A DNA stretch of 64,000 nucleotides from Pelomonas aquatica (GTDB taxonomy: Bacteria; Pseudomonadota; Gammaproteobacteria; Burkholderiales; Burkholderiaceae_C). The stretch is from contig NZ_JAPPUW010000014.1 of assembly GCF_026712205.1 (NCBI RefSeq), forward strand, positions 62,001 to 126,000, read 5' to 3'. Below the pieces are notes generated by a model. It was given only the letters and a program-made list of their open reading frames with translations. It had not been told where the DNA came from and ran no database searches. The position numbers and the translations under genes are program-made. Shown here one piece after another: positions 9,616 to 19,581 of this stretch (the first letter of the stretch is position 1; each line of letters opens with the position of its first letter).

Positions 9616-9956
9616 ATCATCGTCCGTTTGCTGCCAGCAGTAGCCAACGCTCTTAATCCGTATCGACCTGGGCGGTACGAGAGCCGGTTTCAGGTCGCCC
9701 GGCCCACAATATCGTTGCAAAACAGCGACCTTTCAAAAATCTCCTGGGACTTCAACGCTAGGGATGGGCTTGTTTCGGGGAAGGCCCTCCCCACTCGACC
9801 CTGAGGCAAAGGTTCAATTGGGGTGAACCCGGAATTGTCGCCAGACACGTTCCTTCACACTTGCGCGCTTTCGCGCATGCCCTACCCGGATGCTGCGCTG
9901 TCGCCGACCCTTCCAAACCCGGCCGGGCGGTACTTTGTCGACCAGGAGTTCATTCA
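9616..9956. other. Intergenic region before the first TonB receptor
   Basis: About 340 bases with lower GC content than the neighbours and no credible gene; a 65-codon open frame here has no ribosome site and no recognisable features. The last 20 bases contain the receptor's ribosome site (AGGAG at about 9941-9945). No operator-like palindrome comparable with those at 55204-55260 was found. Confidence 0.5.
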
Positions 9957-12737
9957 ATGTTCAAACGTCACGCTGTCAGCGCAGCAGCACTGGCATGTCT
10001 CACCTTTGCCTCCATGCAGGCAGTTGGCCAGCAGCAGCAGCTGGAACGCGTCGAGATCACCGGCTCCAGCATCAAGCGCATTGCCAGCGAAGGCGCGCTG
10101 CCCGTCCAAGTGGTCACCGCAGAGCAGATCCGCACCAGCGGCGCCACCAGCGTCGCCGACCTGGTGCAGCGCCTGCCCGCAATGCAGGGCTTCCAGGTGG
10201 CAGACATCGCCATCGGCAGCAATTCCGGCGGCATCGTGACCGCCTCGCTGCATGACATCGGCGCCTCTTACACGCTGGTGCTGCTGAACGGCCGCCGCAT
10301 GGCACCCACCGGCGACGGCTCCGTGGTGAACCTGAACTCCATCCCGATGAGCGCCATCGAGCGCATCGAAGTGCTGACCGACGGCGCCTCCGCGCTGTAC
10401 GGCTCCGACGCCATTGCCGGCGTCGTCAACTTCGTGCTGAAGCGCAACGCGCAGGGCGGCAACGTCACGGCCACCTACAACCGCCCGACGGAAGGCGGCG
10501 GCCGGTCGTACAACGCCTCGGTCACCTACGGCTTCGGCGATGTGGAACGCGACCGCTTCAACCTGATGGCGTCCTTCCGCCACGACGAGCAGAAGCAGCT
10601 GAAGTCGGGCGACCGCGATTTCGCGCGTTCTGCCTACCTGCCGGTGTCGCTCGACGGCAAGAACTACGTCTATGACCGCACCAGCAGCTATGCCGATCCG
10701 GCCAACGCGCAGGTCACGTTCCAGAAGATCGCCGGCGACACCAGCACGCTCGGCGCCTACTCGTTCAACCCTTTCAACAAGGTCAACGGCAAGTGCGCGC
10801 CGAACAACTTCTATAGCCTGGCCAACACCATTCCGGTGGGCGGTACGGCCACTGCCGGCACGGCCCAGTGCGCGTTTGACTTCGTCAGCACGATCGACAT
10901 CTACCCCGAATCCAAGCGGGACTCGCTGTTCCTGAGCGGCCAGTTCAAGGCCAGCGACGCTGTGCGCCTGTTCTCCGACGTCGTCTACGCGCGCTACGAC
11001 CTGACGGCACGCATCGCGCCGAACCCGGTGCCGGTCGCGGTGCCGCTGACCTCGCCGCTGTATGCCAAGTACGCGCAACCCTATCTGACGGCGGCCCAGC
11101 AGGCCCGCGTCAGGACCGTGACGGCCGGCTATCGCGCTACGGACTTCGGCACGCGTAACTCGCAGACCATCACCGACACCAAGCACATCGTGCTGGGCGG
11201 CGAAGCCGATATCGGCTCCTGGAACATCAACGGCGCGGTCACCTGGTCGCAGAACGCGCTGGACGAGCACTACATCGGTGGCTACTTCAAGGCCGCCGAG
11301 TTCACCAGCCTGATCGCCTCCCAAGCGCTGGATCCGTTCGTGCCCTCGGGCAACCAGAGCGCGGCCACGCAGCAGCAGATCCGTGACTCGATCTACCACG
11401 GCAGCATCCGCACCGCATCCACGACGATGAAGGGCGGCGACATCCGCGCCTCCGGTGACCTGTTCACGCTGCCGGCCGGTGCCGTCAACTTGGGCGTCGG
11501 TGCAGACCTGCGCAACTACCACTACAAGCAGACGCCGTCCGCCGACGCGGTCAATGGCGTGATCTACAACTTCTCAGCCAACCCGCAGTACGACCTGTCG
11601 CGCGACAACTACGGCGTGTTCGCTGAAACGCTGATCCCGGTCATCAAGGGCCTGGAAGCCAACGCCTCGCTGCGCTACGACACCATCAGCAAGATCAAGG
11701 ATTCGGTGAACAACCGCGATTTCGGCAAGACCGAGAGCGCGGCGACCTACAAGCTCTCCGCCCGCTACCAGGTCTCCAACCGGCTGCTGCTGCGCGGCTC
11801 CTACGGCACCGGCTTCAAGGCGCCGAACATGCTGGACATCGCCCAGCCGCTCGTCAGCAACGGCGTGACCGCCGCCAACTATGACTGCCCGTTCCCTGGC
11901 GACGGCAGCGGCTCGCCCCCGTGCAAGCCCGGCAAGGCCCAGTACACCCAGCTGAGCGGTGGCAACGAGAATCTGAAGCCCGAGAAGTCCAAGCAGGGCA
12001 CCATCGGCTTCCGCTTCGAGCCCACCAGCAACTTCTCGGTGGCCGCAGACTACTGGCAAGTCAAGCTGCGCGACGCGGTCAGTGGCGTGTCGGCCGATCA
12101 GGCCTTCGGCAACCCAACGCAGTACGCCTCGCTGTTCACGACCTACCAGCAGCCGGCTGAACAACAGCCCTTCTATGCGTTCGAGGCCCTGTCCACCAAT
12201 ATCGGCAAGGCCATCAACAAGGGCATCGACTGGGAATTCGCCGGCCGCACCAACATCGAGGGCCTGGGCCGCCTGACCACGTCGCTGAGCGGCACCTACC
12301 TGATCGAATCGTCGTACACCCGCCCGGGCACGAGCGACGACTTCACCGACAGCATGGGCCACTACGGCGAGAACAGTGCCGTGTCGTTCCGCAACATCTT
12401 CACTGCGCAAACCTCGCTGCAGACCGGCGCGTTGACGAACACGCTGACGTTCAAGTACCGCTCCGGCTACCTGGACAAGCGGCAGACCGTGCGCGACCTG
12501 TCCACGGGCAAGAACACGACCATCCAGCTGACCGTGCCCGAGTACTTCACGTTCGACTACCAGGGCATCTACAAGTTCAACAAGGCCGCGGAAGTGCGCC
12601 TGGGCGTGATCAACCTGTTCAACGCAAAGCCGCCGCTGACGCTGCGCGATTCGTCCGGCCACCAGGTCGGCTACGACCCGCGCTACGCCAGCCCGATGCT
12701 GCGCACCGTCTACGTCTCCGGCAGCTACAACTTCTGA
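9957..12737 (+). CDS. TonB-dependent outer membrane receptor (substrate unknown)
   Basis: This 926-residue outer membrane beta-barrel uses TonB energy to import a substrate. An N-terminal signal peptide ends near residue 24 (ASMQAVGQ), followed by a TonB-box-like stretch (LERVEITGSS). The plug domain spans roughly residues 40-165 (LPVQVVTAEQIRTSGATS; IERIEVLTDGASALYGSDAI). The remainder is barrel, with the late conserved segment LLLRGSYGTGFKAPNMLD and a C-terminal phenylalanine (SGSYNF) as needed for barrel insertion. The start at 9957 carries a ribosome site and a proper signal peptide. A rho-independent terminator directly follows. The sequence style is that of receptors for carbohydrates or other large nutrients in Xanthomonas-like bacteria rather than classical siderophore receptors, but no neighbour identifies the substrate. 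Confidence 0.93.
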   Translation: MFKRHAVSAAALACLTFASMQAVGQQQQLERVEITGSSIKRIASEGALPVQVVTAEQIRTSGATSVADLVQRLPAMQGFQVADIAIGSNSGGIVTASLHDIGASYTLVLLNGRRMAPTGDGSVVNLNSIPMSAIERIEVLTDGASALYGSDAIAGVVNFVLKRNAQGGNVTATYNRPTEGGGRSYNASVTYGFGDVERDRFNLMASFRHDEQKQLKSGDRDFARSAYLPVSLDGKNYVYDRTSSYADPANAQVTFQKIAGDTSTLGAYSFNPFNKVNGKCAPNNFYSLANTIPVGGTATAGTAQCAFDFVSTIDIYPESKRDSLFLSGQFKASDAVRLFSDVVYARYDLTARIAPNPVPVAVPLTSPLYAKYAQPYLTAAQQARVRTVTAGYRATDFGTRNSQTITDTKHIVLGGEADIGSWNINGAVTWSQNALDEHYIGGYFKAAEFTSLIASQALDPFVPSGNQSAATQQQIRDSIYHGSIRTASTTMKGGDIRASGDLFTLPAGAVNLGVGADLRNYHYKQTPSADAVNGVIYNFSANPQYDLSRDNYGVFAETLIPVIKGLEANASLRYDTISKIKDSVNNRDFGKTESAATYKLSARYQVSNRLLLRGSYGTGFKAPNMLDIAQPLVSNGVTAANYDCPFPGDGSGSPPCKPGKAQYTQLSGGNENLKPEKSKQGTIGFRFEPTSNFSVAADYWQVKLRDAVSGVSADQAFGNPTQYASLFTTYQQPAEQQPFYAFEALSTNIGKAINKGIDWEFAGRTNIEGLGRLTTSLSGTYLIESSYTRPGTSDDFTDSMGHYGENSAVSFRNIFTAQTSLQTGALTNTLTFKYRSGYLDKRQTVRDLSTGKNTTIQLTVPEYFTFDYQGIYKFNKAAEVRLGVINLFNAKPPLTLRDSSGHQVGYDPRYASPMLRTVYVSGSYNF

Positions 12738-12767
12738 TGACGAGGCAGTCTCGCGCTGCCGTAATCC

Positions 12768-12792
12768 AAGGCCCGCTTCGGCGGGCCTTTTT
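12768..12792 (+). terminator. Rho-independent terminator after the TonB receptor
   Basis: The nine-base stem AAGGCCCGC pairs with GCGGGCCTT across a TTCG tetraloop and runs into TTT. It begins 31 bases after the receptor stop codon. Confidence 0.9.
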
Positions 12793-12854
12793 CATTGGCA
12801 CGGGCGCCTGCTCGACAATGCCGGGCTCCACTGCGCCCTACCCATTTCGTTTCG

Positions 12855-14048
12855 ATGCTCGCTGAAATCCTCATCATCGGCGCCGGCCCCGCCGGCAGTG
12901 CCTGCGCTCGTGTGCTGGCTCGCGCCGGCATCGACGTGCTGCTCGTCGACCAGCACCCCCCCGGCCGAGACAAGACCTGCGGCGATGGACTGATCCCCGA
13001 CGCCCACAAGGCGCTGGCCCGCCTCGGGCTGCTGGACGAGGTCATGCGCCGGGCGCAGCCGGTGGCCCATGTGGGCTGCATCGGGCCGCGCGGCGGGCGC
13101 ATCGACGTCCCGGGGTCGCTGGCCGTGCTGCCGCGGCGCGAGCTGGACGCGCTGCTGCTGCAGGCCGCCCGCGACGCCGGAGCGCGCTTCGAGCAGGCGC
13201 GCTTCGAGGCGCCGCTGGAAGCTGACGGCCGCGTGATCGGTGCGCGGCTGAAAAAGGGCGACGAGATCGTTGAGGTCCACGCGCGCTGGGTCGTGCTGGC
13301 GACCGGCGCCGTGCCCAAGGCCCTGAGCGCGGCCGGCATGTGCGAGCGCCACACGCCCAGCGGCGTGGCCCTGCGCGGTTATGTGAAGGCGCCGCAGATG
13401 GTCGGCAGGATCAAGGCGCTGGAAGTCGTCTGGGACAAGTCGGTGCGGCCGGGCTATGGCTGGATCTTCCCGGCGCCGGACGGCCACTTCAACATCGGCG
13501 TCGGCGTGACGGACTCGCACCAGGACCTGGGCGGCAAGGGCCGCAAGAAGGACGTCAACCTGCGAGCCATCTTCGACGCCTTCGTCGCCAAGTACGCGCC
13601 GGCAGCGGAGCTGATGCGCGTCGGCGAACTGGTGGGCGAGCTCAAGGGCGCGCCGCTGCGCTGCACGCTCAAGGGCGCCAGATGGACGCGCCCGGGCCTG
13701 CTCGTCACGGGCGAGGCCGCCGGCTCCACCTATTCCTTCACCGGCGAGGGCATCGGCAAGGCGATGGAGACCGGCATGCTGGCCGCCGACGCCATCCTGG
13801 CTCACCGCCAGGACGACGGGGCCGCACGGACCGCCTACGAGGCCGCGCTGACCGCGCTCAAGCCCAAGTTCGACCTCTACGAACGCGCCAACCGCGTCAA
13901 CGCCCACCCCTGGCTGGCCGACCTGCTGATCTGGCGCGCGAAGAAAAGCCAGCGGCTGCTCAAGCGCATGGCCGGCGTGCTCAACGAGACCAGCAATCCC
14001 GGCAATCTCGTCAGCCTGAAGGGACTCTCCAGGCTGTTCTTCGAATGA
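12855..14048 (+). CDS. Geranylgeranyl reductase family FAD-dependent oxidoreductase
   Basis: This is a 397-residue flavoprotein of the geranylgeranyl reductase/PHBH-like fold. The N-terminal dinucleotide motif IIGAGPAGSACARVLARAG binds FAD, CGDGLIPDA follows at about residue 40, and a second FAD contact is in LLVTGEAAGSTYSFTGEG near residue 290. Family members reduce isoprenoid double bonds (in lipids or quinone side chains) or act as related monooxygenases. The start at 12855 opens directly on the FAD motif. The gene follows a strong terminator and has its own promoter region (a GACAAT box near 12814). It converges with the thiolase gene, leaving four bases between the stops. The actual substrate is unknown. 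Confidence 0.85.
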   Translation: MLAEILIIGAGPAGSACARVLARAGIDVLLVDQHPPGRDKTCGDGLIPDAHKALARLGLLDEVMRRAQPVAHVGCIGPRGGRIDVPGSLAVLPRRELDALLLQAARDAGARFEQARFEAPLEADGRVIGARLKKGDEIVEVHARWVVLATGAVPKALSAAGMCERHTPSGVALRGYVKAPQMVGRIKALEVVWDKSVRPGYGWIFPAPDGHFNIGVGVTDSHQDLGGKGRKKDVNLRAIFDAFVAKYAPAAELMRVGELVGELKGAPLRCTLKGARWTRPGLLVTGEAAGSTYSFTGEGIGKAMETGMLAADAILAHRQDDGAARTAYEAALTALKPKFDLYERANRVNAHPWLADLLIWRAKKSQRLLKRMAGVLNETSNPGNLVSLKGLSRLFFE

Positions 14049-14052
14049 GGCG

Positions 14053-15251
<1,199 letters not shown>

Positions 15252-15255
<4 letters not shown>

Positions 15256-16664
15256 TTCAGGTAGGGGCTGACGCGATAGCGTTCGCCGCGGTGGTGTTGA
15301 TCGAGCCGGTCCAGCAGCGCGACGACGGCGCGGCGGTCCCAGCGCGCCAGCCACTCGAAGGGGCCGGCGGGGTAGTTGACGCCGAGCTTCATCGCCGCGT
15401 CGGCGCCGGCCTCGTCGCAGACACCCTGTTGCACGGCATCGGCGGCCTCGTTGATCAGCATCGCGATCGTGCGCGCCACGATGAGGCCTGGCACGTCGGC
15501 CACGGCGCGCGGCGTCAGGCCCAGCAGGGTCAGCCAGCTCGCGGTCGCCGCGTCGCCGGCATAGGCGATGTCGCCCGATGCGGCCAGCGGCAGGTCGAAG
15601 ACGGCCGCGCCGCGCGCCAGCTCGGCCGCACGGCGCCCGTCGGTCAGGCGCAGCTGGCGGCCGTCGACGCTGAGGCCGATCCAGTCGCCGTCCAGCTCGC
15701 GCACCGCTTCGGGCAGCGCGGCGGCAAAGCGTTCGGCCGCCGGCCCGCGGCCATGCACGACGATCTGCGCCGCCGCCGGTCGGGGCAGGTTCACGGCCGG
15801 CAATGCCGGCGCTCCGTCGGGGTAGCGGTAGAAGCCCCGCCCGCTCTTGCGCCCGAGGAAGCCGGCATCCACCAGCTCCTGCTGCACCAGCGACGGCGTG
15901 AAGCGACGGTCGAAGAAGTTGGCGGCGAACACCGAGTTCGTCACCGCGAAATTGGTGTCGTGGCCGATCAGGTCCATCAGCTCGCAGGGGCCCATGCGGA
16001 AGCCGGCGGCACGCAGGCAGGCGTCGATCAGCTCCGGCGCGGCCGCGCGGTCCTGCAGCAGCATCAGCGCCTCGGCGTAGTAAGGCCGGGCGATGCGGTT
16101 GACGATGAAGCCCGGCGTGGAGCGCGCATGCACGGCCGTCTTGCCCCAGCGCGTCGCCAGGTCGAACACGGCCTGCGCCACCTCGGGCGCCGTGCCCAGG
16201 CCCGACACGACCTCGACCAGCTTCATCAACGGCACCGGGTTGAAGAAGTGCATGCCGACCAGGCGCTCGGGCTTCTGCATGCCACGCGCCAGCGCCGTGA
16301 CCGAGATGGACGAGGTGTTGGTCGCGATGACCGCCTCCGGCGGCAGCAGCGCCTCCAGCTCGGCGAACAGCGCGCGCTTCAGGTCCAGGTTCTCGACGAT
16401 GGCCTCGATGGCCAGCTCGGCCGGCGCGGGCGCGTCCACCGGCGTGATGCGGGCCAGCGTGGCCGCCGCGGCGTCGGCCGTCAGCCGGCCCTTGGCCACC
16501 AGGCCGTCCAGCGTCTGTGCCAGCTTGGCCTTGGCGGCCTCCGCGGCGCCGGCGCGGCTGTCGTAGAGCTGCACGGCGTGGCCGGCCTGGGCGGCCACCT
16601 GGGCGATGCCGGCGCCCATCAGGCCGGCGCCGACGACGAGGATGCGGGAGTCGTTCAGGGTCAT
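15252..16664 (-). CDS. paaH: 3-hydroxyacyl-CoA dehydrogenase (PaaH type)
   Basis: This 470-residue enzyme oxidises a 3-hydroxyacyl-CoA with NAD+, probably 3-hydroxyadipyl-CoA. The N-terminal Rossmann motif VVGAGLMGAGIAQVAAQAG is at about residues 10-28, and TNTSSISVTAL and GMHFFNPVPLMKLVEVV give the substrate and catalytic region. Two copies of the C-terminal 3HCDH domain follow (FIVNRIARPYYAEALML; then VARTIAMLINEAADAVQQG with NYPAGPFEWL). This tandem C-domain layout and the length near 475 are characteristic of PaaH. Its ATG overlaps the stop of the upstream crotonase gene, and its stop overlaps the thiolase start, so the three are translationally coupled. A broader beta-oxidation role cannot be excluded. 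Confidence 0.92.
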
Positions 16665-17458
16665 TCGGGAGGCGTCCAGTTGGGCTTGCGCTTGCCGAGG
16701 AAGGCCGCGAAGCCTTCGCGGGCCTCGGGTGTCGTGCGCACGCGGGCGATGGTCTGCGCGGTCAGCTCGCGCACCTCGGCCGTCACCGGGCCGACCGCGA
16801 AGCGCGCATAGAGCTGCTTGATCTCGGCCTGGGCGTTCGGGCCGCAGGCGAGCAGGTCGGCGATGAGGGCCTCGACGGCGGTGTCCAGGCCCTCGGCCGG
16901 CACGACGCGCTGCACGAGCCCCACGCGCAGCGCCTCGTCGGCGCCGATGCGCGTGGCCGTCAGCGCCAGGCGGCGCGCCTCGCGCAGGCCGACCGCGTTG
17001 ACGAGGTGGGGGCCGATGACGGCCGGCAGGATGCCCATGCGCGCCTCGCTGACCGAGAAGCTCGCGGCCTCGGACGCGACGGCCATGTCGCAGGCGCACA
17101 CCAGGCCCACGCCGCCGCCCAGGGCCGCGCCCTGCACGCGGGCCAAGGTCGGTTTCGGGCATTCGGCGATGCGCGCCAGCATGGCCGAGAAGCGCCGCGC
17201 ATCGGCGCGGTTGTCGTCCTGCGAGGCCGCAGCGGCGCGCTGCATCCACTGCAGGTCGGCACCGGCGCTGTAGTGCTTGCCCGCGCCGGCCAGCACGATG
17301 GCGCGCACGCCGGCGTCGGCGCCGAGCAGCGCGAAGGCCGCGTCCAGCTCGGCGATCAGCGTCTCGTCGAAGGCATTGAACACGGCCGGCCGGTTCATCG
17401 TCAGCACGGCGACGCCGCTGTCCCGGCGTTCGAGATCGAGGGAGGTCCACGAGGGCAT
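16661..17458 (-). CDS. Enoyl-CoA hydratase/isomerase (crotonase; methylglutaconyl-CoA hydratase-like)
   Basis: This 265-residue crotonase-fold enzyme hydrates an enoyl-CoA. The oxyanion-hole segments are GKHYSAGADLQWM and GAALGGGVGLVCACD. The phrase FNAFDETLIAELDAAF plus GADLQWMQR resembles methylglutaconyl-CoA hydratases of leucine breakdown (LiuC type) more than PaaF, although the operon partners look like phenylacetate lower-pathway enzymes. Catalytic glutamates in this family lie near residues 110-140; I did not assign them individually. The start at 17458 gives the normal family length; the frame is open further upstream without homologous sequence. It leads the three-gene operon, and a perfect 14-base palindrome lies 22 bases upstream. 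Confidence 0.85.
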   Translation of the reverse strand: MPSWTSLDLERRDSGVAVLTMNRPAVFNAFDETLIAELDAAFALLGADAGVRAIVLAGAGKHYSAGADLQWMQRAAAASQDDNRADARRFSAMLARIAECPKPTLARVQGAALGGGVGLVCACDMAVASEAASFSVSEARMGILPAVIGPHLVNAVGLREARRLALTATRIGADEALRVGLVQRVVPAEGLDTAVEALIADLLACGPNAQAEIKQLYARFAVGPVTAEVRELTAQTIARVRTTPEAREGFAAFLGKRKPNWTPPE

Positions 17459-17479
17459 CCCGGCATTCTGCACTTTTCC

Positions 17480-17493
17480 CGACCGATCGGTCG
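17480..17493. promoter_or_regulatory. Perfect palindrome, candidate TetR-family operator
   Basis: CGACCGATCGGTCG is a perfect 14-base palindrome between the crotonase operon (leftward, start at 17458) and the LytS kinase (rightward, start at 17575). TetR regulators of acyl-CoA degradation operons often bind ACCGACCGGTCGGT-like sites, which this resembles. No TetR gene lies within the window, so the binding protein is unknown. Confidence 0.5.
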
Positions 17494-17560
17494 ATTGAGC
17501 CATTCGGACGCCCCAGGCCGCCATTCGCCGCAAGCCGCTCCCGCCCGCACATGGCACCCC

Positions 17561-17566
17561 TAGACT
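17561..17566 (+). promoter_or_regulatory. -10-like box of the LytS gene, probable leaderless start
   Basis: TAGACT ends eight bases before the ATG at 17575 and there is no ribosome site, which fits a leaderless transcript. If the upstream ATG at 17551 were used, this box would lie inside the coding sequence. Confidence 0.4.
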
Positions 17567-17574
17567 CGCCCGCC

Positions 17575-18627
17575 ATGCCCTCCCTGCTCAACGCCCTGCA
17601 TTGCCGCCAGTGGCTCTACCCCGGCCCGATGCGCGTATTCACGCCCGAGGAGATGGCCCAGGCGGGCATGCAGCCCTGGCCGGTGGCGGTCGACAGCTAT
17701 GTGGCCATCAACCTGCTGGTGTTGCTGCCGGCGATGCTGTTCACCAGGCAAGGCACCGGCTGGGCCACTCAGGCGCTCTGGTGGGGGCTGTGGTGCGCAC
17801 TTGCGGTCGCCGTGCTGCTCATCGCCCGCGCGCTGTGGCGGCGGCCAACGCGGCACCGGCTGAACCTGTACTGCTACGCGACGGCACTGACGCTCGCAGC
17901 GGCGGGCATCCTGTTGGGCAAGAACGGCTTTCGCGACTGGGTGCTGCGCGAGAACGTGACCCTCATCGCCTGCATGACCGGCGTGCTCAGCGCCTGGTGG
18001 ATGCTGACGGTGTTTCGCGTGCACCAGATCGAAGCCCGGCTGCGCGAGCTGCACGACCAGGACGCCGCGCTGCGCCTGTCCACCCGCCTGGCCGCCGCGC
18101 AGATCCAGCCCCATTTCCTGTTCAACACGCTGGCCTCGCTGCAGCACTGGGTGGACACGCGGGACGAGCGCGCCGCGCCGCTGCTGCGCGACTTCACGGC
18201 CTATCTGCGCGCCACGCTGCCGATGTTCGAGCGCGAGCTGCAGCCGCTGGCCGACGAGATCGAGATGGTGCGCCGCTACCTGGCCATCATGCAGGCCCGG
18301 CTCGGGCCGCGGCTGGGCTTCGCCATCGCCGTGCCCGCCGATGCCACGACACAACTGCCGCCGGGCATCGTGCTGACGCTGGTGGAAAACGCGATTGCCC
18401 ATGGCATCGAACCGCAGCTGCGCGGCGGCCGCATCGCCATCGCCGCCCACCGCGACGGCGAGCGCCTCGTGCTGACGGTGCGCGACGACGGCCCCGGCCT
18501 CGCGCCCGGCTGGGCCGAGGGCGTGGGCCTGGCCAACACGCGCCGCCGCCTGCTGCAGGCCCACCCCACGGCCACCCTGGCCCTGACCGACGCCCACCCC
18601 GGCTGCCTCGCCACCTTGACGCTATGA
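17575..18627 (+). CDS. LytS/AlgZ-type membrane sensor histidine kinase
   Basis: This 350-residue sensor kinase autophosphorylates in response to an unknown signal and passes the phosphate to the LytTR regulator encoded next. About four hydrophobic membrane segments occupy residues ~40-145. The phosphoacceptor histidine is His180 in QIQPHFLFNTLASLQHW, the hallmark of the His_kinase (LytS) family. The ATPase domain shows VENAIAHGIEPQL (N box) and VRDDGPGLAPG (G1 box), ending in GVGLANTRRRL. An earlier in-frame ATG at 17551 would add eight residues; 17575 is preferred because of the promoter-like TAGACT just upstream. A 73-base spacer resembling a dispersed repeat separates it from its partner. 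Confidence 0.92.
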   Translation: MPSLLNALHCRQWLYPGPMRVFTPEEMAQAGMQPWPVAVDSYVAINLLVLLPAMLFTRQGTGWATQALWWGLWCALAVAVLLIARALWRRPTRHRLNLYCYATALTLAAAGILLGKNGFRDWVLRENVTLIACMTGVLSAWWMLTVFRVHQIEARLRELHDQDAALRLSTRLAAAQIQPHFLFNTLASLQHWVDTRDERAAPLLRDFTAYLRATLPMFERELQPLADEIEMVRRYLAIMQARLGPRLGFAIAVPADATTQLPPGIVLTLVENAIAHGIEPQLRGGRIAIAAHRDGERLVLTVRDDGPGLAPGWAEGVGLANTRRRLLQAHPTATLALTDAHPGCLATLTL

Positions 18628-18635
18628 GCGCCGCG

Positions 18636-18692
18636 CCGGGCCACCCCAAGCAAGCTCGCTCCCGCTCGGCGGGACAGGCCGCAGGCCGAAGG
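18636..18692. repeat. Dispersed intergenic repeat fragment
   Basis: The spacer between kinase and regulator begins GCCGGGCCACCCCAAGC, nearly the same as the sequence at about 44761-44777. Such GC-rich lead sequences recur between genes in related Burkholderiales. Function unknown; it does not look coding. Confidence 0.35.
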
Positions 18693-18700
18693 GTGCACCA

Positions 18701-19462
18701 ATGATCCCCATCACCGCCCTGATCGCCGACGACGAGGAAGCCCCCCGCGAGCAACTGCGCGCCGCGCTCGCGCGCCTGTGGCCCGAGCTGGCCATCGTCG
18801 CCGCCAGCAGCAACGGCGCCGAAGCCTGGGACGACTGCCTCGCGCACGAGCCTGCCATCGCCTTCCTCGACATCCGCATGCCCGGCCTGACCGGCCTGGA
18901 GGTCGCACGCCGGCTCGCCGCGCTGGCCGCGCCGCCGCTGATCGTCTTCGTGACGGCCTACGACGACCATGCGCTCGCGGCCTTCGAGGCCGGCGCGGTG
19001 GACTATGTGCTCAAGCCGGTCGACGACGCGCGCCTGGCCCAGACCCTGGCTCGGCTGCGCGCCCGCACCAGCCAATCCACGGCGCCAGACACTGCCGCGC
19101 TGGCGCGCCTGCTCGCCGGCCTCGCGCCGGCCCGGCCCGCGCCGCGGCCCATCCAGGCCGGCGTGGGCCGCGAGGTCGTGCTGATCCCGCCGGAGGAGAT
19201 CGTCTACTTCGAGGCCGACCAGCGCTACACCCGCGTCGTCCACCAGGGCGGCGACGCGCTGATCCGCACGCCGCTGCGCGAGCTGCTGACCCAGCTCGAC
19301 CCCGAGCAGTTCTGGCAGATCCACCGCAGCGTGCTCGTCAACAGCCGCTGCATCGCCCGCGCCATCCGCGTGGACGAGGGCACGATGGTCGTCACGCTGC
19401 GCGGGCGCGACGAGAGGCTGCCGGTGTCGCGCCAGTTCCAGGGGCTGTTCAAGGGGCAGTAG
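18701..19462 (+). CDS. LytTR-type response regulator
   Basis: This is a 253-residue DNA-binding response regulator partnered with the LytS kinase. The receiver domain spans residues 1-~120, with the acidic pocket in LIADDEEAP, the phospho-acceptor Asp57 in FLDIRMPGL, a threonine in FVTAYDDHAL and the conserved lysine in VDYVLKPVDD. A proline-rich linker leads to the LytTR domain (about residues 155-250; IVYFEADQRYTRVVH, then FWQIHRSVLVNSRCI). All key receiver residues are present, so it should be phosphorylatable. Regulators of this AlgR/LytR type control extracellular products, metabolism or motility in other bacteria; its targets are unknown here. Confidence 0.95.
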   Translation: MIPITALIADDEEAPREQLRAALARLWPELAIVAASSNGAEAWDDCLAHEPAIAFLDIRMPGLTGLEVARRLAALAAPPLIVFVTAYDDHALAAFEAGAVDYVLKPVDDARLAQTLARLRARTSQSTAPDTAALARLLAGLAPARPAPRPIQAGVGREVVLIPPEEIVYFEADQRYTRVVHQGGDALIRTPLRELLTQLDPEQFWQIHRSVLVNSRCIARAIRVDEGTMVVTLRGRDERLPVSRQFQGLFKGQ

Positions 19463-19581
19463 CCAGGGCAAACCCGCCCCGCAACCCGGGGGTGGGCCAG
19501 CACGCTGCGGCGGGCCGCTTTCACAATCGCCGCCTGCCCCGTCAACCCCAAGTCCCGGGAGCGCCCCGAGGCTCAGCCGCC

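Noticed and set aside
9607-9804. A 65-codon frame between glcB and the TonB receptor
   Set aside because: It has no ribosome site, no recognisable domain, and its start lies within the glcB stem-loop.
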